Source: Caballeronia sp. Lep1P3
GTDB lineage: Bacteria; Pseudomonadota; Gammaproteobacteria; Burkholderiales; Burkholderiaceae
Reading direction: 5' to 3'
Assembly (NCBI RefSeq): GCF_022879595.1
Contig: NZ_CP084265.1
Location: 1,612,001 to 1,676,000, forward strand
Length of the DNA stretch: 64,000 bases
In this document: positions 43,100-52,866 of the stretch, one piece after another
How the letters are laid out: each line of letters starts with the position of its first letter
Numbering within the stretch: position 1 is the stretch's first letter
Position numbers and translations under genes: made by a program
The notes under the pieces: model-generated
What the model was told of the DNA's origin: nothing
Seen by the model: only the letters and a program-made list of their open reading frames with translations
Database searches by the model: none

Positions 43100-43726
43100 T
43101 CACGCGTTTTCCAGCACGATGCCTTCGATGATGTTCGCGACATCCTCGCACTTGTCGGTGATCGTCTCCAGAAGCTCGTAGATGGCCTTGAGCTTGATGA
43201 GGTTCTTCACGTCGTCCTCCTCGCGGAAGAGCTTCGACATGGCCGAGCGCAGGACACGGTCCGCGTCCGACTCGAGGCGGTCGATTTCTTCGCAGATTTT
43301 CAGTATCTCGCTCGCGCGCTTCATGTCCGCGAGCAGACCGACCGCCTGCTGCACGCGCAGGCAGGTGGCCGTGCAGATATGCGCAAGCTGGCTCGCCTCG
43401 GATGTCACGGCGCGCACGTCATAGAGCGAAATGGCGGTGGCGACGTCCTCCATCAGGTCGAGGATGTCGTCCATCGTGGTGATGAGCTTGTGAATCTCGT
43501 CGCGGTCGAGCGGCGTGATGAACGTCTTGTGCAGCAGGTCGATGGTCTCGTGCGTGAGCTTGTCGGCACGCTTCTCGTTCGTCTGGACGTTCTGCTTGTG
43601 GACTTCGGCTTCGTCCAGGTTGTCGATCAGCAGTTCCAGCTCGCGGCTCGCATCCACCATGCACTTCGCGTGCGCGTTGAAAATCTCGAAGAATTTGCCC
43701 TCAGTGGGCATGAAACGACCGAACAT
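43100..43726 (-). CDS. DUF47 (PhoU-like) accessory protein for Pit
   Basis: A 208-residue, all-helical PhoU-like protein. DUF47 members are encoded with Pit transporters and help control phosphate uptake. Signs here are the DRDEIHKLITTMDDILDLMED stretch and the closing EDVANIIEGIVLENA. I chose the ATG at 43726 (MFGRFMPTEGKFFEIF), the family's normal start; the open frame upstream is not conserved in type. pit follows about 100 bases downstream. Confidence 0.92.
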   Translation of the reverse strand: MFGRFMPTEGKFFEIFNAHAKCMVDASRELELLIDNLDEAEVHKQNVQTNEKRADKLTHETIDLLHKTFITPLDRDEIHKLITTMDDILDLMEDVATAISLYDVRAVTSEASQLAHICTATCLRVQQAVGLLADMKRASEILKICEEIDRLESDADRVLRSAMSKLFREEDDVKNLIKLKAIYELLETITDKCEDVANIIEGIVLENA

Positions 43727-43862
43727 GAAAGTCCCGATAGATGGGTCAATGAGGCTGACATCAAACCGACATATTGTACCCGCGCCCAGCACCCCGCGCA
43801 CCGCGCGCTGGTGCCGCGCGTCCGGGGGCCGACGATGGCTTGACAGGTGACGGGGGAACGGG

Positions 43863-45254
43863 TTACTCGCCGCCGTAGAAGTTCTGCACGCCTGCGAAGT
43901 TGTCAAACTTCGTGTATTGGCCGTGGAACGTGAGGCGCACAGGCCCGATCGGACCGTTACGCTGCTTGCCGATGATGATTTCCGCCGTGCCCTTGTCCGG
44001 GCTGTCGGGGTTGTAGACTTCGTCGCGGTAGATGAAGAGGATCACGTCCGCGTCCTGTTCGATAGCGCCGGATTCGCGCAGGTCGGACATGATCGGGCGC
44101 TTGTTCGGCCGCTGCTCCAGACCGCGATTGAGCTGCGACAGCGCGATCACCGGCACGTCGAGTTCCTTCGCGAGACTCTTGAGCGAACGCGAGATTTCCG
44201 AGATCTCCGTTGCGCGATTCTCGCCGCCGTTGCCCGAGCCCGACATGAGCTGCAGATAATCGACGATGATCAGTCCCAGCTTGCCGCATTGACGCGACAG
44301 GCGCCGCGCCCGCGAGCGCAGTTCCATCGGATTCAGACCGCCCGTTTCGTCGATGAAAAGCTGTGCCTCGCTCATTTTCTGCACCGCATGCGTGAGCTTC
44401 GGCCAGTCTTCGTCGGTGAGGCGGCCGGTACGCATTCTGTGCTGATCCAGCCGTCCGACCGAGCCGAGCATACGCATGGTCAGTTGCGTGCCCGGCATTT
44501 CCATCGAGAACACCGCGACCGGCAGGCCGTACTCGACCGCCACGTATTCGCCGACGTTCATCGAGAACGCGGTCTTACCCATCGACGGCCGCCCCGCCAC
44601 GATGATCAGCTCGCCGCCGTGCATGCCCGATGTCATCCGGTCGAGATCGACGAAGCCTGTGGGCGTGCCGGTCACGTCGCTCGGATTCGCGGTGTGATAG
44701 AGCGTGTCGATGCGCTCCACCACTTGCGTGAGGAGCGGCCCGATTTCGAGAAAGCCCTGGGTGCCGCGCGCGCCGTCCTCGGCGATGGAAAACACGCGCG
44801 CTTCGGCTTCGTCGAGAATCTGCCGGACTTCCTTGCCTTGCGGATTGAAAGCGTCGGCGGAGATTTCGTCGGCGACAGAAACGAGGCGGCGCAGCACCGC
44901 CCGGTCGCGCACGATTTCGGCGTAGCGGCGAATGTTCGCCGCGCTTGGCGTGTTCTGCGCGAGCGCGTTGAGGTACGCGAGGCCGCCCACTTCGTCGGCT
45001 TTGCCGGCCATCGTGAGCGCTTCATACACGGTGATGACGTCCGCCGGGCGCGTCGCCGCGATCAGCTTGCCGATGTGTTCGAAAATAATGCGATGGTCAT
45101 AGCGATAGAAATCGCCCTGCGACATGACATCGGCGATGCGGTCCCATGCCGCGTTGTCCAGCAGCAAGCCGCCGATGACCGATTGCTCGGCTTCGATGGA
45201 ATGGGGCGGGACCTTCAGCGCGTCGAGTTGCGGGTCTTTGGACGGTGCGTTCAT
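43863..45254 (-). CDS. dnaB: Replicative DNA helicase DnaB
   Basis: A 463-residue hexameric helicase that unwinds DNA at the fork. N-terminal collar domain to about 150, then the RecA-like motor with Walker A GRPSMGKT (221-228) and VDYLQLM Walker B, plus the LSQLNRGLEQR region that binds DNA. Located after rplI on the same strand, as is common in this class, but a terminator lies between (45297-45326), so it probably has partly separate expression. Confidence 0.97.
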   Translation of the reverse strand: MNAPSKDPQLDALKVPPHSIEAEQSVIGGLLLDNAAWDRIADVMSQGDFYRYDHRIIFEHIGKLIAATRPADVITVYEALTMAGKADEVGGLAYLNALAQNTPSAANIRRYAEIVRDRAVLRRLVSVADEISADAFNPQGKEVRQILDEAEARVFSIAEDGARGTQGFLEIGPLLTQVVERIDTLYHTANPSDVTGTPTGFVDLDRMTSGMHGGELIIVAGRPSMGKTAFSMNVGEYVAVEYGLPVAVFSMEMPGTQLTMRMLGSVGRLDQHRMRTGRLTDEDWPKLTHAVQKMSEAQLFIDETGGLNPMELRSRARRLSRQCGKLGLIIVDYLQLMSGSGNGGENRATEISEISRSLKSLAKELDVPVIALSQLNRGLEQRPNKRPIMSDLRESGAIEQDADVILFIYRDEVYNPDSPDKGTAEIIIGKQRNGPIGPVRLTFHGQYTKFDNFAGVQNFYGGE

Positions 45255-45296
45255 GGGGTGGGATTATCGAACAATGGCCGTGCGTGGACAATAAAA

Positions 45297-45326
45297 AATG
45301 GCAGGAGCCGAAAAGCTCCTGCCATT
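45297..45326 (-). terminator. Intrinsic terminator after rplI
   Basis: A perfect 12-base-pair stem (AATGGCAGGAGC on the plus strand) with a 6-base loop; on the minus strand it is followed by a T run. It lies 41 bases past the rplI stop and closes the ribosomal operon. Confidence 0.9.
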
Positions 45327-45366
45327 CTTCGTCCTGCTCGCGAGGCGCGAGACCTCGCGTGAAAAC

Positions 45367-45822
45367 TTACGCGTGTTCGCCGAGCACCGACACCGTAACG
45401 TCGACCACGACGTCCGTGTGCAGCGCCACTTGAACCGGATGGTCGCCGACCATCTTCAGCGGGCCTTGCGGCAGACGCACTTGCGCCTTTTCCACTTCGG
45501 CGAAGCCTTGCTTCTTCAGCGCTTCAGCGATGTCCGCGTTCGTGACCGAACCGAACAGACGGCCGTCGACGCCCGCCTTCTGCGAAACCTGAACCGTGGA
45601 GCCGTTCAGCTTTTCGCCTTGTGCTTGCGCGGCGGTCAGCTTTTCAGCGGCAACCTTTTCCAGATCGGCGCGGCGCACTTCGAATTCGGCGATTGCGTCC
45701 TTCGTTGCGCGGCGAGCCTTCTTGCCGGGGATCAAGAAGTTACGTGCGTAGCCGTCCTTGACCTTGACGATGTCGCCGAGGTTGCCCAGGTTGACGACTT
45801 TTTCCAAAAGAATGATTTGCAT
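45367..45822 (-). CDS. rplI: 50S ribosomal protein L9
   Basis: A 151-residue ribosomal protein. The N-terminal rRNA-binding domain [19 protein letters not shown] and [13 protein letters not shown] are typical, followed by the long helix and C-terminal domain. It ends the rpsF-priB-rpsR-rplI operon. A 29-base gap separates it from rpsR. Confidence 0.98.
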   Translation of the reverse strand: MQIILLEKVVNLGNLGDIVKVKDGYARNFLIPGKKARRATKDAIAEFEVRRADLEKVAAEKLTAAQAQGEKLNGSTVQVSQKAGVDGRLFGSVTNADIAEALKKQGFAEVEKAQVRLPQGPLKMVGDHPVQVALHTDVVVDVTVSVLGEHA

Positions 45823-45851
45823 TTTGGCTTGTCCTTAGTGCGTCGTCTGAA

Positions 45852-46127
45852 TTAGGCCTTGTGCAGGTCGGTGTACGGCAGCAGCGCGAGGAAACGCGCG
45901 CGCTTGATTGCCGTGTCGAGCTGGCGCTGATAGTGCGCCTTCGTGCCAGTCAGACGAGCCGGCGTGATCTTGCCGTTTTCGCCGATGAAGTCCTTCAGCG
46001 TTTCAGTGTCCTTGTAGTCGATGTACTCGACACCGGCTGCCGTGAAACGGCAGAACTTCTTGCGCTTGAAGAGCGGGTTTTGTTGCTGACGACGCTTGTC
46101 GAATTTCTTACCAGTCGGGCGGGGCAT
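45852..46127 (-). CDS. rpsR: 30S ribosomal protein S18
   Basis: A 91-residue ribosomal protein with [18 protein letters not shown] and the C-terminal [26 protein letters not shown]. It binds S6 on the small-subunit platform. It starts only 2 bases after the priB stop. Confidence 0.98.
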   Translation of the reverse strand: MPRPTGKKFDKRRQQQNPLFKRKKFCRFTAAGVEYIDYKDTETLKDFIGENGKITPARLTGTKAHYQRQLDTAIKRARFLALLPYTDLHKA

Positions 46128-46129
46128 GA

Positions 46130-46429
46130 TTAGTCCTTTCCAATGTCCTGCAATTCTGTGATGTGAAACACCAGGGTTCGCGCGTTACGGCTTCTCTTCG
46201 CCAGAAAGCCGGTGAAGCGTGTTTCGACGCCCATCGGACAGCTTTCCAGCTTGCCGCTCGCTTCGCCGGCCGCGACCGCCTGCAGGGTCAGTTCGATTCT
46301 CCGGGCGATGCCCGCTTCGACGACTTCCGCGGCGTGTTGCAACGTGCAGCTCGCGATGGGAATGCCGGCGGGCGTGTACCGCACCGGTTCGCGTTCCACG
46401 ACGCTTGCTGTGAGTTGCAGCCGGTTCAC
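46130..46429 (-). CDS. priB: Primosomal replication protein N (PriB)
   Basis: A 99-residue single-stranded DNA-binding protein with the OB fold ([21 protein letters not shown] at the N-terminus). It helps PriA restart stalled forks. Located between rpsF and rpsR, the normal place for this gene in beta- and gamma-proteobacteria. Confidence 0.95.
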   Translation of the reverse strand: MNRLQLTASVVEREPVRYTPAGIPIASCTLQHAAEVVEAGIARRIELTLQAVAAGEASGKLESCPMGVETRFTGFLAKRSRNARTLVFHITELQDIGKD

Positions 46430-46460
46430 TTAAACCTTGGTGGCTGTGGCGATGTTCGCC

Positions 46461-46832
46461 TTAAGCCTGCGCTTCGGACGGCTGGCTGGCCGCCTTCTTG
46501 GCTTCTTCGCGCTGCACTTCCTTCATCATCGGCGACGGGCCGGTTTCGGCCTTCTTCATCTTGACGATGAGGTGACGCAGAACGGCGTCGTTGAACTTGA
46601 ACGCGTGCTCCAGCTCTTCGAGCGTGGCCTGATCGCATTCGATGTTCATGCAGACGTAGTGAGCCTTCGCGAGTTTCTCGATCATGTAGGCCAGTTGGCG
46701 ACGGCCCCAGTCTTCGATGCGGTGGATCTGGCCGCCGTGCGACGTGATCGTGGTCTTGTAGCGCTCGATCATGGCGGGCACTTGCTCGCTCTGATCGGGG
46801 TGCACGATGAAGACGATTTCGTAATGACGCAT
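46461..46832 (-). CDS. rpsF: 30S ribosomal protein S6
   Basis: A 123-residue ribosomal protein with [18 protein letters not shown] and [20 protein letters not shown]. The C-terminus is a short charged tail ([12 protein letters not shown]), common in this class. First gene of its operon; a good ribosome site (AAGGAG) and a strong promoter lie upstream. Confidence 0.98.
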   Translation of the reverse strand: MRHYEIVFIVHPDQSEQVPAMIERYKTTITSHGGQIHRIEDWGRRQLAYMIEKLAKAHYVCMNIECDQATLEELEHAFKFNDAVLRHLIVKMKKAETGPSPMMKEVQREEAKKAASQPSEAQA

Positions 46833-46897
46833 GTATCACTCCTTAAGGATAGAAGCCACCCGGGCGTCGGACCGGTGCGGCAAGTGAGAAGCCGAAG

Positions 46898-46926
46898 ATT
46901 ATAGCTTTTTGTATCGCCGCGCGCAA
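46898..46926 (-). promoter_or_regulatory. Promoter of the rpsF operon
   Basis: On the minus strand TTGCGC (46921-46926) and TATAAT (46898-46903) are 17 bases apart, a near-ideal sigma-70 promoter about 65 bases before the rpsF start. Confidence 0.8.
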
Positions 46927-46946
46927 TTGCAATTTCGGGCGCCTTT

Positions 46947-47909
46947 TCAAGCAGTTAGGGCGCGCGTCCGGGTTCCGGGGCGCGGCTCGCCGGGCAACGC
47001 GAGCGGGCGGCTCCAGTAGCCGGGCTGCGCATAGGTTTCCTTCAGGAAATCAATGAAGTAGCGCACGCGCGCCGGCACGTAGCGCTGCTGCGGGTAGACC
47101 GCGAGAATGTCGTAATCGGGCAGTTCGTAATCGTCGAGCACGGTTTCGAGTTCGCCCGCTTCGAGCTGCCGCTGGATTTCCCACGTCGAGCGCCAGCCGA
47201 GTCCGAGCCCTTCCGACACCCAGCGATGCAGCAGTTCGCCGTCGTTGCAGTCCAGATTGCCGGACACGCGCACCGTCACGAGCTTGCCGTTGCGTCGAAA
47301 ATACCAGCCGCGGTTCTGTCCGCCTTGCAGGTTGAACGCGAGGCAGTTGTGGTTCGGCAGGTCGTCGAGCGATTTCGGCTTGCCGTGCTTCCGGAAATAC
47401 GCGGGCGTGCCGCAGACCACGCGCCGATTGCCCGCCAGCTTCACCGCGACGAAGTTCGGGTCCACCGCCCCGCCGATGCGGATCGACAGATCGTAGCCCT
47501 CGCGCACCAGATCGACGACGCGGTCGGTCAGATTGAACGACATCTGCAATTCGGGCTTGTCCGCGAGGAACGCGGGCGCGTGCGGCGCGACGTGCATGCG
47601 CCCGAACGCCGCCGGCGCCGACACGATCAGATGCCCGCCCACCGCGCGCCGTCCCGCCGCCAGTTCGTTCTCCGCCTGATCCCATTCCGCGAGCAGATTC
47701 CTGCAGCGGTCGAGATACGCCGCGCCCTCCTCGCTCACCACGAGCCGCCGCGTCGAGCGATACATGAGCTTCACGCCGAGGCGCTTTTCCAGCGCGTCGA
47801 TGCGCCGCCCGAGGATCACCGGCGAGACGCCCTCTTCGAGCGCCGCCGCCGCGAGACTGCCCGCCTCGGCCACGCGCACGAACGTTTCGATTTGCTTGAA
47901 GCGGTCCAT
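46947..47909 (-). CDS. LysR-family regulator divergent from gcl
   Basis: A 320-residue LysR-type activator/repressor. The N-terminal winged helix (MDRFKQIETFVRVAEAGSLA) is followed by a periplasmic-binding-like effector domain. It is divergent from gcl with about 155 bases between, so it probably controls the glyoxylate operon and itself. The effector is not known; in enteric bacteria this pathway is controlled by an unrelated regulator (AllR). Confidence 0.9.
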   Translation of the reverse strand: MDRFKQIETFVRVAEAGSLAAAALEEGVSPVILGRRIDALEKRLGVKLMYRSTRRLVVSEEGAAYLDRCRNLLAEWDQAENELAAGRRAVGGHLIVSAPAAFGRMHVAPHAPAFLADKPELQMSFNLTDRVVDLVREGYDLSIRIGGAVDPNFVAVKLAGNRRVVCGTPAYFRKHGKPKSLDDLPNHNCLAFNLQGGQNRGWYFRRNGKLVTVRVSGNLDCNDGELLHRWVSEGLGLGWRSTWEIQRQLEAGELETVLDDYELPDYDILAVYPQQRYVPARVRYFIDFLKETYAQPGYWSRPLALPGEPRPGTRTRALTA

Positions 47910-48064
47910 GCCCTGTCTCCTTCGAAGTCGCGCGGGGTCGTCATTCGATACTTTTTGTTTAGGAAAAAACGACTCGCGCTGATCTTATCAAACCTTTTTC
48001 ACGATTTTAAAGTTCAACGGAAGCGTGCATCCAACTTTCGATTCGAGACCCCAAGGAGACAACC
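47910..48064. promoter_or_regulatory. Divergent control region of LysR gene and gcl
   Basis: 155 bases, notably AT-rich in the middle (about 47945-48015), holding both promoters. Several T-rich and A-rich words could form a LysR T-N11-A site, but I cannot pick one. The gcl ribosome site is AAGGAG just before its ATG. Confidence 0.5.
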
Positions 48065-49840
48065 ATGCCCAAGATGAGAGCCGTCGACGCCGCCGTCCTC
48101 GTGCTGGAAAAGGAAGGCATCGACACCGCGTTCGGCGTGCCGGGCGCGGCCATCAACCCGTTCTATTCGGCGATGAAGAAGTCGGGCGGCATCAGCCACG
48201 TCCTCGCGCGTCACGTCGAAGGCGCATCGCACATGGCCGAAGGTTATACCCGCGCGGCGCCGGGCAATATCGGCGTTTGCATCGGCACGTCCGGGCCGGC
48301 GGGCACGGACATGATCACCGGCCTCTATTCGGCGCAGGCCGACTCCATCCCCATTCTCGCGATCACCGGCCAGGCGCCGCGCGCGCGCCTCTACAAGGAA
48401 GATTTCCAGGCGGTCGATATCGAATCGATCGCGAAGCCGGTCACGAAATGGGCCGTCACCGTGCGCGAGCCGGCGCTGGTGCCGCGCGTGTTCCAGCAGG
48501 CGTTCCATCTGATGCGCTCGGGCCGTCCGGGTCCGGTGCTGGTCGATCTGCCGATCGACGTGCAACTCGCCGAGATCGAATTCGATATCGACACCTACGA
48601 GCCGCTGCCCGTCTACAAGCCGAAAGCGACGCGCGCGCAGATCGAAAAAGCGCTCGCGATGCTGAACGACGCGGAAAAGCCGCTGATCGTCTCGGGCGGC
48701 GGCGTGCTGAACGCGGCGGCGGAAGACCTGCTCGTGGCGTTCGCGGAAACGCTCGGCGTGCCCGTCATTCCGACGCTCATGTCGTGGGGCGCGATCCCCG
48801 ACGATCACCCGCTCATGGCCGGCATGGTCGGCCTGCAGACGTCGCACCGCTACGGCAACGCGACGATGCTCGCGTCCGACTTCGTGCTCGGCATCGGCAA
48901 TCGCTGGGCGAATCGTCATACGGGTAGCGTCGAGGTCTATACGAAGGGCCGCAAGTTCGTGCACGTCGATATCGAGCCGACGCAGATTGGCCGCGTGTTC
49001 GGTCCGGACCTCGGCATCGTGTCGGATGCAAAGGCCGCGCTCGAATTGTTCGTCGAAGTCGCCAAGGAATGGAAGGCCGCTGGCAAGCTGAAAGATCGCG
49101 GCGCGTGGGTGGCGGACTGTCAGCAGCGCAAGCGCACGATGCTGCGCAAGACTCACTTCGAGAACGTGCCGATGAAGCCGCAGCGCGTGTACGAAGAGAT
49201 GAATCTCGCGTTCGACCGCGATACCTGCTTCGTAACGACGATTGGTCTCTCGCAAATCGCGGGCGCGCAATTCCTGCATGTGTTCAAGGCGCGCAACTGG
49301 ATCAATTGCGGGCAAGCCGGCCCGCTCGGCTGGACGATTCCGGCTGCGCTCGGCGTGCGCGCGGCCGATCCGCAGCGCAAGATCGTCGCGCTTTCGGGCG
49401 ATTACGACTTCCAATTCATGATCGAAGAGCTGGCGGTGGGCGCGCAATTCAAGCTGCCGTATGTGCATGTGGTCGTGAACAACTCGTATCTCGGCCTGAT
49501 TCGTCAGGCGCAGCGCGGCTTCGACATGGACTACTGCGTGCAGCTCGCGTTCGACAACATCAACGCTCCCGAACTCGAAGGCTATGGCGTGGATCACGTC
49601 GCCGTCGCAGAAGGGCTCGGATGCAAGGCGCTGCGCGTGTTCAAGCCCGAAGACATCGCGTCCGCACTGAAGCAGGCAGAGGCGCTGATGGCGGAGCACC
49701 AGGTGCCGGTCGTCGTCGAGATGATTCTCGAACGCGTGACGAACATCGCGATGGGCACCGAGATCGACGCGATCAACGAGTTCGAAGCGCTTGCTGAGAA
49801 CAAGGCGGACGCGCCGACGGCCGTCACGCCGCTCGACTGA
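48065..49840 (+). CDS. gcl: Glyoxylate carboligase
   Basis: A 591-residue thiamine-diphosphate enzyme that joins two glyoxylates to tartronate semialdehyde and CO2. The otherwise universal active-site glutamate is replaced by V51 in [14 protein letters not shown], the hallmark of this enzyme (V51 in E. coli). The ThDP-binding [17 protein letters not shown] is in the third domain. First gene of gcl-hyi-glxR; ribosome site AAGGAG. Confidence 0.97.
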   Translation: MPKMRAVDAAVLVLEKEGIDTAFGVPGAAINPFYSAMKKSGGISHVLARHVEGASHMAEGYTRAAPGNIGVCIGTSGPAGTDMITGLYSAQADSIPILAITGQAPRARLYKEDFQAVDIESIAKPVTKWAVTVREPALVPRVFQQAFHLMRSGRPGPVLVDLPIDVQLAEIEFDIDTYEPLPVYKPKATRAQIEKALAMLNDAEKPLIVSGGGVLNAAAEDLLVAFAETLGVPVIPTLMSWGAIPDDHPLMAGMVGLQTSHRYGNATMLASDFVLGIGNRWANRHTGSVEVYTKGRKFVHVDIEPTQIGRVFGPDLGIVSDAKAALELFVEVAKEWKAAGKLKDRGAWVADCQQRKRTMLRKTHFENVPMKPQRVYEEMNLAFDRDTCFVTTIGLSQIAGAQFLHVFKARNWINCGQAGPLGWTIPAALGVRAADPQRKIVALSGDYDFQFMIEELAVGAQFKLPYVHVVVNNSYLGLIRQAQRGFDMDYCVQLAFDNINAPELEGYGVDHVAVAEGLGCKALRVFKPEDIASALKQAEALMAEHQVPVVVEMILERVTNIAMGTEIDAINEFEALAENKADAPTAVTPLD

Positions 49841-49882
49841 ACTTGAAGCCATTCCACTGACCGACCATCAGGACAACCAATA

Positions 49883-50683
49883 ATGCCGAAATTCGCCGCG
49901 AACCTGACCATGCTGTTCAACGAAGTCCCATTCCTCGACCGCTTCGCGGCAGCGGCGAATGCGGGCTTCAAGGCGGTCGAGTTCCTGTTTCCGTATGCCT
50001 ATTCGATCCGCGATCTCGAGGCGCGCGTGAAGGACAACGATCTGCAAATCGTGCTGCACAACCTTCCCGCCGGCAATTGGGAAGCGGGCGAGCGCGGCAT
50101 CGCGTGCCTGCCCGATCGCGTCGATGAATTTCGCGAGGGCGTGCCGCGCGCAATCGAATATGCGAAGGCGCTGAACGTGCCGCAACTGAACTGTCTCGTC
50201 GGCATTCCGACGGCGGGCGTTTCGGCACAGCAGGCGCGCGAGACCATCGTCGAGAACTTGCGCTTTGCCGCCGATGCACTGAAGCAGGAAGGGATCAAGC
50301 TGCTCGTGGAACCATGCAACGCATACGACATTCCGGGCTTCGCGCTGAATCGTTCGCATGAAGGACTCGACGTCATTCGCGCAGTCGGTTCGGACAATTT
50401 GTTCCTGCAATACGACATCTATCACATGCAGCGCATGGAAGGCGAACTCGCCGCGACCATCAAGAAGAACCTGCCGTCGATCGCGCATATCCAGCTCGCC
50501 GACAACCCCGGCCGCAACGAGCCGGGCACGGGCGAAATCAACTATGCGTTCCTGTTCCAGCTGCTCGATTTGATCGGCTATGACGGCTGGATCGGCTGCG
50601 AATACAAGCCGCTCAACGGAACGGAAGCGGGCCTGAACTGGCTGCAGAACATCGGCGGCGTGAAGCATCGCGCGACGGCATAA
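49883..50683 (+). CDS. hyi: Hydroxypyruvate isomerase
   Basis: A 266-residue TIM-barrel enzyme that interconverts hydroxypyruvate and tartronate semialdehyde. Signatures are MPKFAANLTMLFNEVPFLDRF at the start, the catalytic glutamate in LLVEPCNAYDIPGF and CEYKPLNGTEAGL near the end. It lies between gcl and glxR with gaps of 42 and 27 bases, as in other proteobacteria. Confidence 0.94.
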   Translation: MPKFAANLTMLFNEVPFLDRFAAAANAGFKAVEFLFPYAYSIRDLEARVKDNDLQIVLHNLPAGNWEAGERGIACLPDRVDEFREGVPRAIEYAKALNVPQLNCLVGIPTAGVSAQQARETIVENLRFAADALKQEGIKLLVEPCNAYDIPGFALNRSHEGLDVIRAVGSDNLFLQYDIYHMQRMEGELAATIKKNLPSIAHIQLADNPGRNEPGTGEINYAFLFQLLDLIGYDGWIGCEYKPLNGTEAGLNWLQNIGGVKHRATA

Positions 50684-50710
50684 ACCCGACACACAGGAGG
50701 AGCGAGAAGT

Positions 50711-51619
50711 ATGGCAACCATCGGTTTCATCGGACTCGGCATCATGGGCGCGCACATGGCGCGCAATCTCATCAAGGGCGGACACGCGCTCGTCGTGAAC
50801 GGCAAGTATCCGGTGCCGGACGATATCCGTGCGCAAACGCAAGTGCTCGCGGATTCGACCGCGGTCGCACAGGCTAGCGAGATCATCATCACGATGGTGC
50901 CCGACACGCCCGATGTCGCCAACGCATTGTTCGCCGATGACGGCATTGCCAACGGACTGAGCGAAGGCAAGCTCGTGATCGACATGAGTTCGATCAACCC
51001 GCTCGACACGCAGGACTTCGCGAAGAAGATCAACGCGCTCGGCTGCGATTACCTCGATGCGCCCGTTTCCGGCGGCGAAGTCGGCGCACGCGATGCAACG
51101 CTCACGATCATGGTCGGCGGCCCGGAAAAGTCGTTCGCCATTGCCAAGCCGCTTTTCGACCTGATGGGCAAGAACATCTCGCTCATCGGCGACAACGGCG
51201 CGGGTCAGACGTGCAAGGTCGCCAATCAGATCATCGTCGCGCTGAATATCGAAGCGGTGGCGGAAGCGCTGTTGTTCGCCGCGCGCTCGGGCGCCGATCC
51301 GGAGCGCGTGCGTCGCGCGTTGATGGGCGGCTTCGCTGCATCGCGCATTCTGGAGTTGCACGGCGAGCGCATGACGAAGCGGACGTTCGATCCGGGCTTT
51401 CGCATCGAGCTGCATCAAAAGGACCTGAACCTTGCGCTCGATGGCGCGCGCAAGATGGGACTCGCTCTGCCGCATACCGCGAGCGCGCAGCAGTTGTTCA
51501 GCGTATGTGCGGCGAACGGCGGCAAGGCGTGGGACCATTCGGCGCTCGTGCGTGCGCTCGAGATCATGTCGAACTTCCAGGTGGCGCAAGAGCCGCAGCA
51601 GGCGAAGGCTGCTGCGTGA
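50711..51619 (+). CDS. glxR: Tartronate semialdehyde reductase
   Basis: A 302-residue beta-hydroxyacid dehydrogenase that reduces tartronate semialdehyde to D-glycerate. NAD-binding GLGIMGAHMARNL, the substrate motif DAPVSGGEVGARDATL and the catalytic lysine in GQTCKVANQIIVALN are all present. Last gene of the operon; a good ribosome site (AGGAGG) precedes it. Confidence 0.95.
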   Translation: MATIGFIGLGIMGAHMARNLIKGGHALVVNGKYPVPDDIRAQTQVLADSTAVAQASEIIITMVPDTPDVANALFADDGIANGLSEGKLVIDMSSINPLDTQDFAKKINALGCDYLDAPVSGGEVGARDATLTIMVGGPEKSFAIAKPLFDLMGKNISLIGDNGAGQTCKVANQIIVALNIEAVAEALLFAARSGADPERVRRALMGGFAASRILELHGERMTKRTFDPGFRIELHQKDLNLALDGARKMGLALPHTASAQQLFSVCAANGGKAWDHSALVRALEIMSNFQVAQEPQQAKAAA

Positions 51620-51643
51620 GCATCGCTGCCTGAATCGTGGGGC

Positions 51644-51667
51644 GTCCCGCGTATGGGCACGCGGGAC
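51644..51667. terminator. Hairpin after glxR
   Basis: A 9-base-pair perfect stem (GTCCCGCGT, loop ATGGGC, ACGCGGGAC), 25 bases past the glxR stop, without a T run. It lies between convergent genes. Confidence 0.45.
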
Positions 51668-51815
51668 AAATGCCGCTCTGGGCTGAGGGCGGCACGTAGG
51701 GTCCGGGAGCGGCACCCGGCGGTGCGCCGGTCAAGCCTTGGTCGGTCAGACGGTTCGCCGTCGGGTGTCCGCGTCGGATTCTTGCAGCGGGTTTTGCTTC
51801 AATGCGCGATGCGCG

Positions 51816-52823
51816 TCAGTACGTATCGAAGAGACGTTGCAGGACAACTGCGTCTTCGCTGCCGGCTGCAAGCGCGAGCATCAGCAGCACGCGCGCCTTG
51901 TACGGATTGAGCGTACCCGCGCTGACGGTGCCGAGCGCATCGTCGGAGGCCGCGCCGTTTCGCATCACATGCCCCGAGCCGACGCGCGACGCGCGCACCA
52001 CGGCGACGCCCGCCTTCACCGCATCCATGAGCGCCTGCGTGAGCGTCGCGTGTATCGAGCCGTTCCCTGTGCCCGATACGACGATGCCCTTCACGCCTGC
52101 CGCAACGAGCGCATCCACAGTCACGCGCGAAGCGTCCGCGTAGCTCGCGACGATCTCGACCATCGGCCACGCTTCCGTCACGACGAACTGACTTGCCGTG
52201 GTGTGCGGCTTCGTCACCGAGCGCTGGAATTCCACGCGGCCATCCTGCACGAAACCGAGCACGCCGGTCTCGGGGGAACGAAACGCATCGACGGCGTAAG
52301 TGCTGATCTTCGTCACATCGCGCGCGCTATGAATCTGGTTGTTGAACGCGACGAGCACGCCCTGTCCCGCCGCATCGTTCGACGCCGCGACCGTCACCGC
52401 GTTGAGCAGATTGAGCGGGCCATCAGCGGAGAGCGCCGTGGATGGACGCATCGCGGCGGTCAGCACGACAGGCTTCGCGCTCTTCACCGTCAGATGCAGC
52501 ATGTACGCGGTTTCTTCGAGCGTATCGGTGCCATGCGTGACGACGACGCCATCGATATCGTCCTGCGCGAGCAGCGCGTTGATTCGCGATGCCAGCGTCG
52601 TCCAGAGCGCGGTGCTCATGTCCTTGCTGTCGATGCTCGCGATCTGTTCCGCGTGAATGCGTGCGACGGCGTCGAGTCCCGGCACGGCATCGAGAAGATC
52701 GTCCACGCCGACGACGCCCGCTTTGTAGCCCGCCGTTTTCGATGCATCGCCGGCGCGGCCCGCGATGGTGCCGCCCGTCGCCAGCACGGCGATTTGCGGA
52801 AGTGAGAGTGTGTGCGTATTCAT
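51816..52823 (-). CDS. L-asparaginase
   Basis: A 335-residue asparaginase of the E. coli type. The first catalytic threonine is in LATGGTIAG (T19 with the preceding loop), the second set is T99-D100 in VVVTHGTDTLEET, and the AMRPSTALSADGPLNLLNA stretch binds the substrate. No signal peptide is seen, which points to a cytoplasmic (type I-like) enzyme or to an exported one without a classical signal; I cannot tell. It is convergent with glxR. Confidence 0.9.
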   Translation of the reverse strand: MNTHTLSLPQIAVLATGGTIAGRAGDASKTAGYKAGVVGVDDLLDAVPGLDAVARIHAEQIASIDSKDMSTALWTTLASRINALLAQDDIDGVVVTHGTDTLEETAYMLHLTVKSAKPVVLTAAMRPSTALSADGPLNLLNAVTVAASNDAAGQGVLVAFNNQIHSARDVTKISTYAVDAFRSPETGVLGFVQDGRVEFQRSVTKPHTTASQFVVTEAWPMVEIVASYADASRVTVDALVAAGVKGIVVSGTGNGSIHATLTQALMDAVKAGVAVVRASRVGSGHVMRNGAASDDALGTVSAGTLNPYKARVLLMLALAAGSEDAVVLQRLFDTY

Positions 52824-52866
52824 GCCAGCGATTGTAAATCAGCCGGCATGCGCGCCCGGACGTGCA

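Noticed and set aside
48065..49840. Loss of the active-site glutamate in the carboligase (V51)
   Set aside because: This is the known feature of glyoxylate carboligase, not an anomaly.
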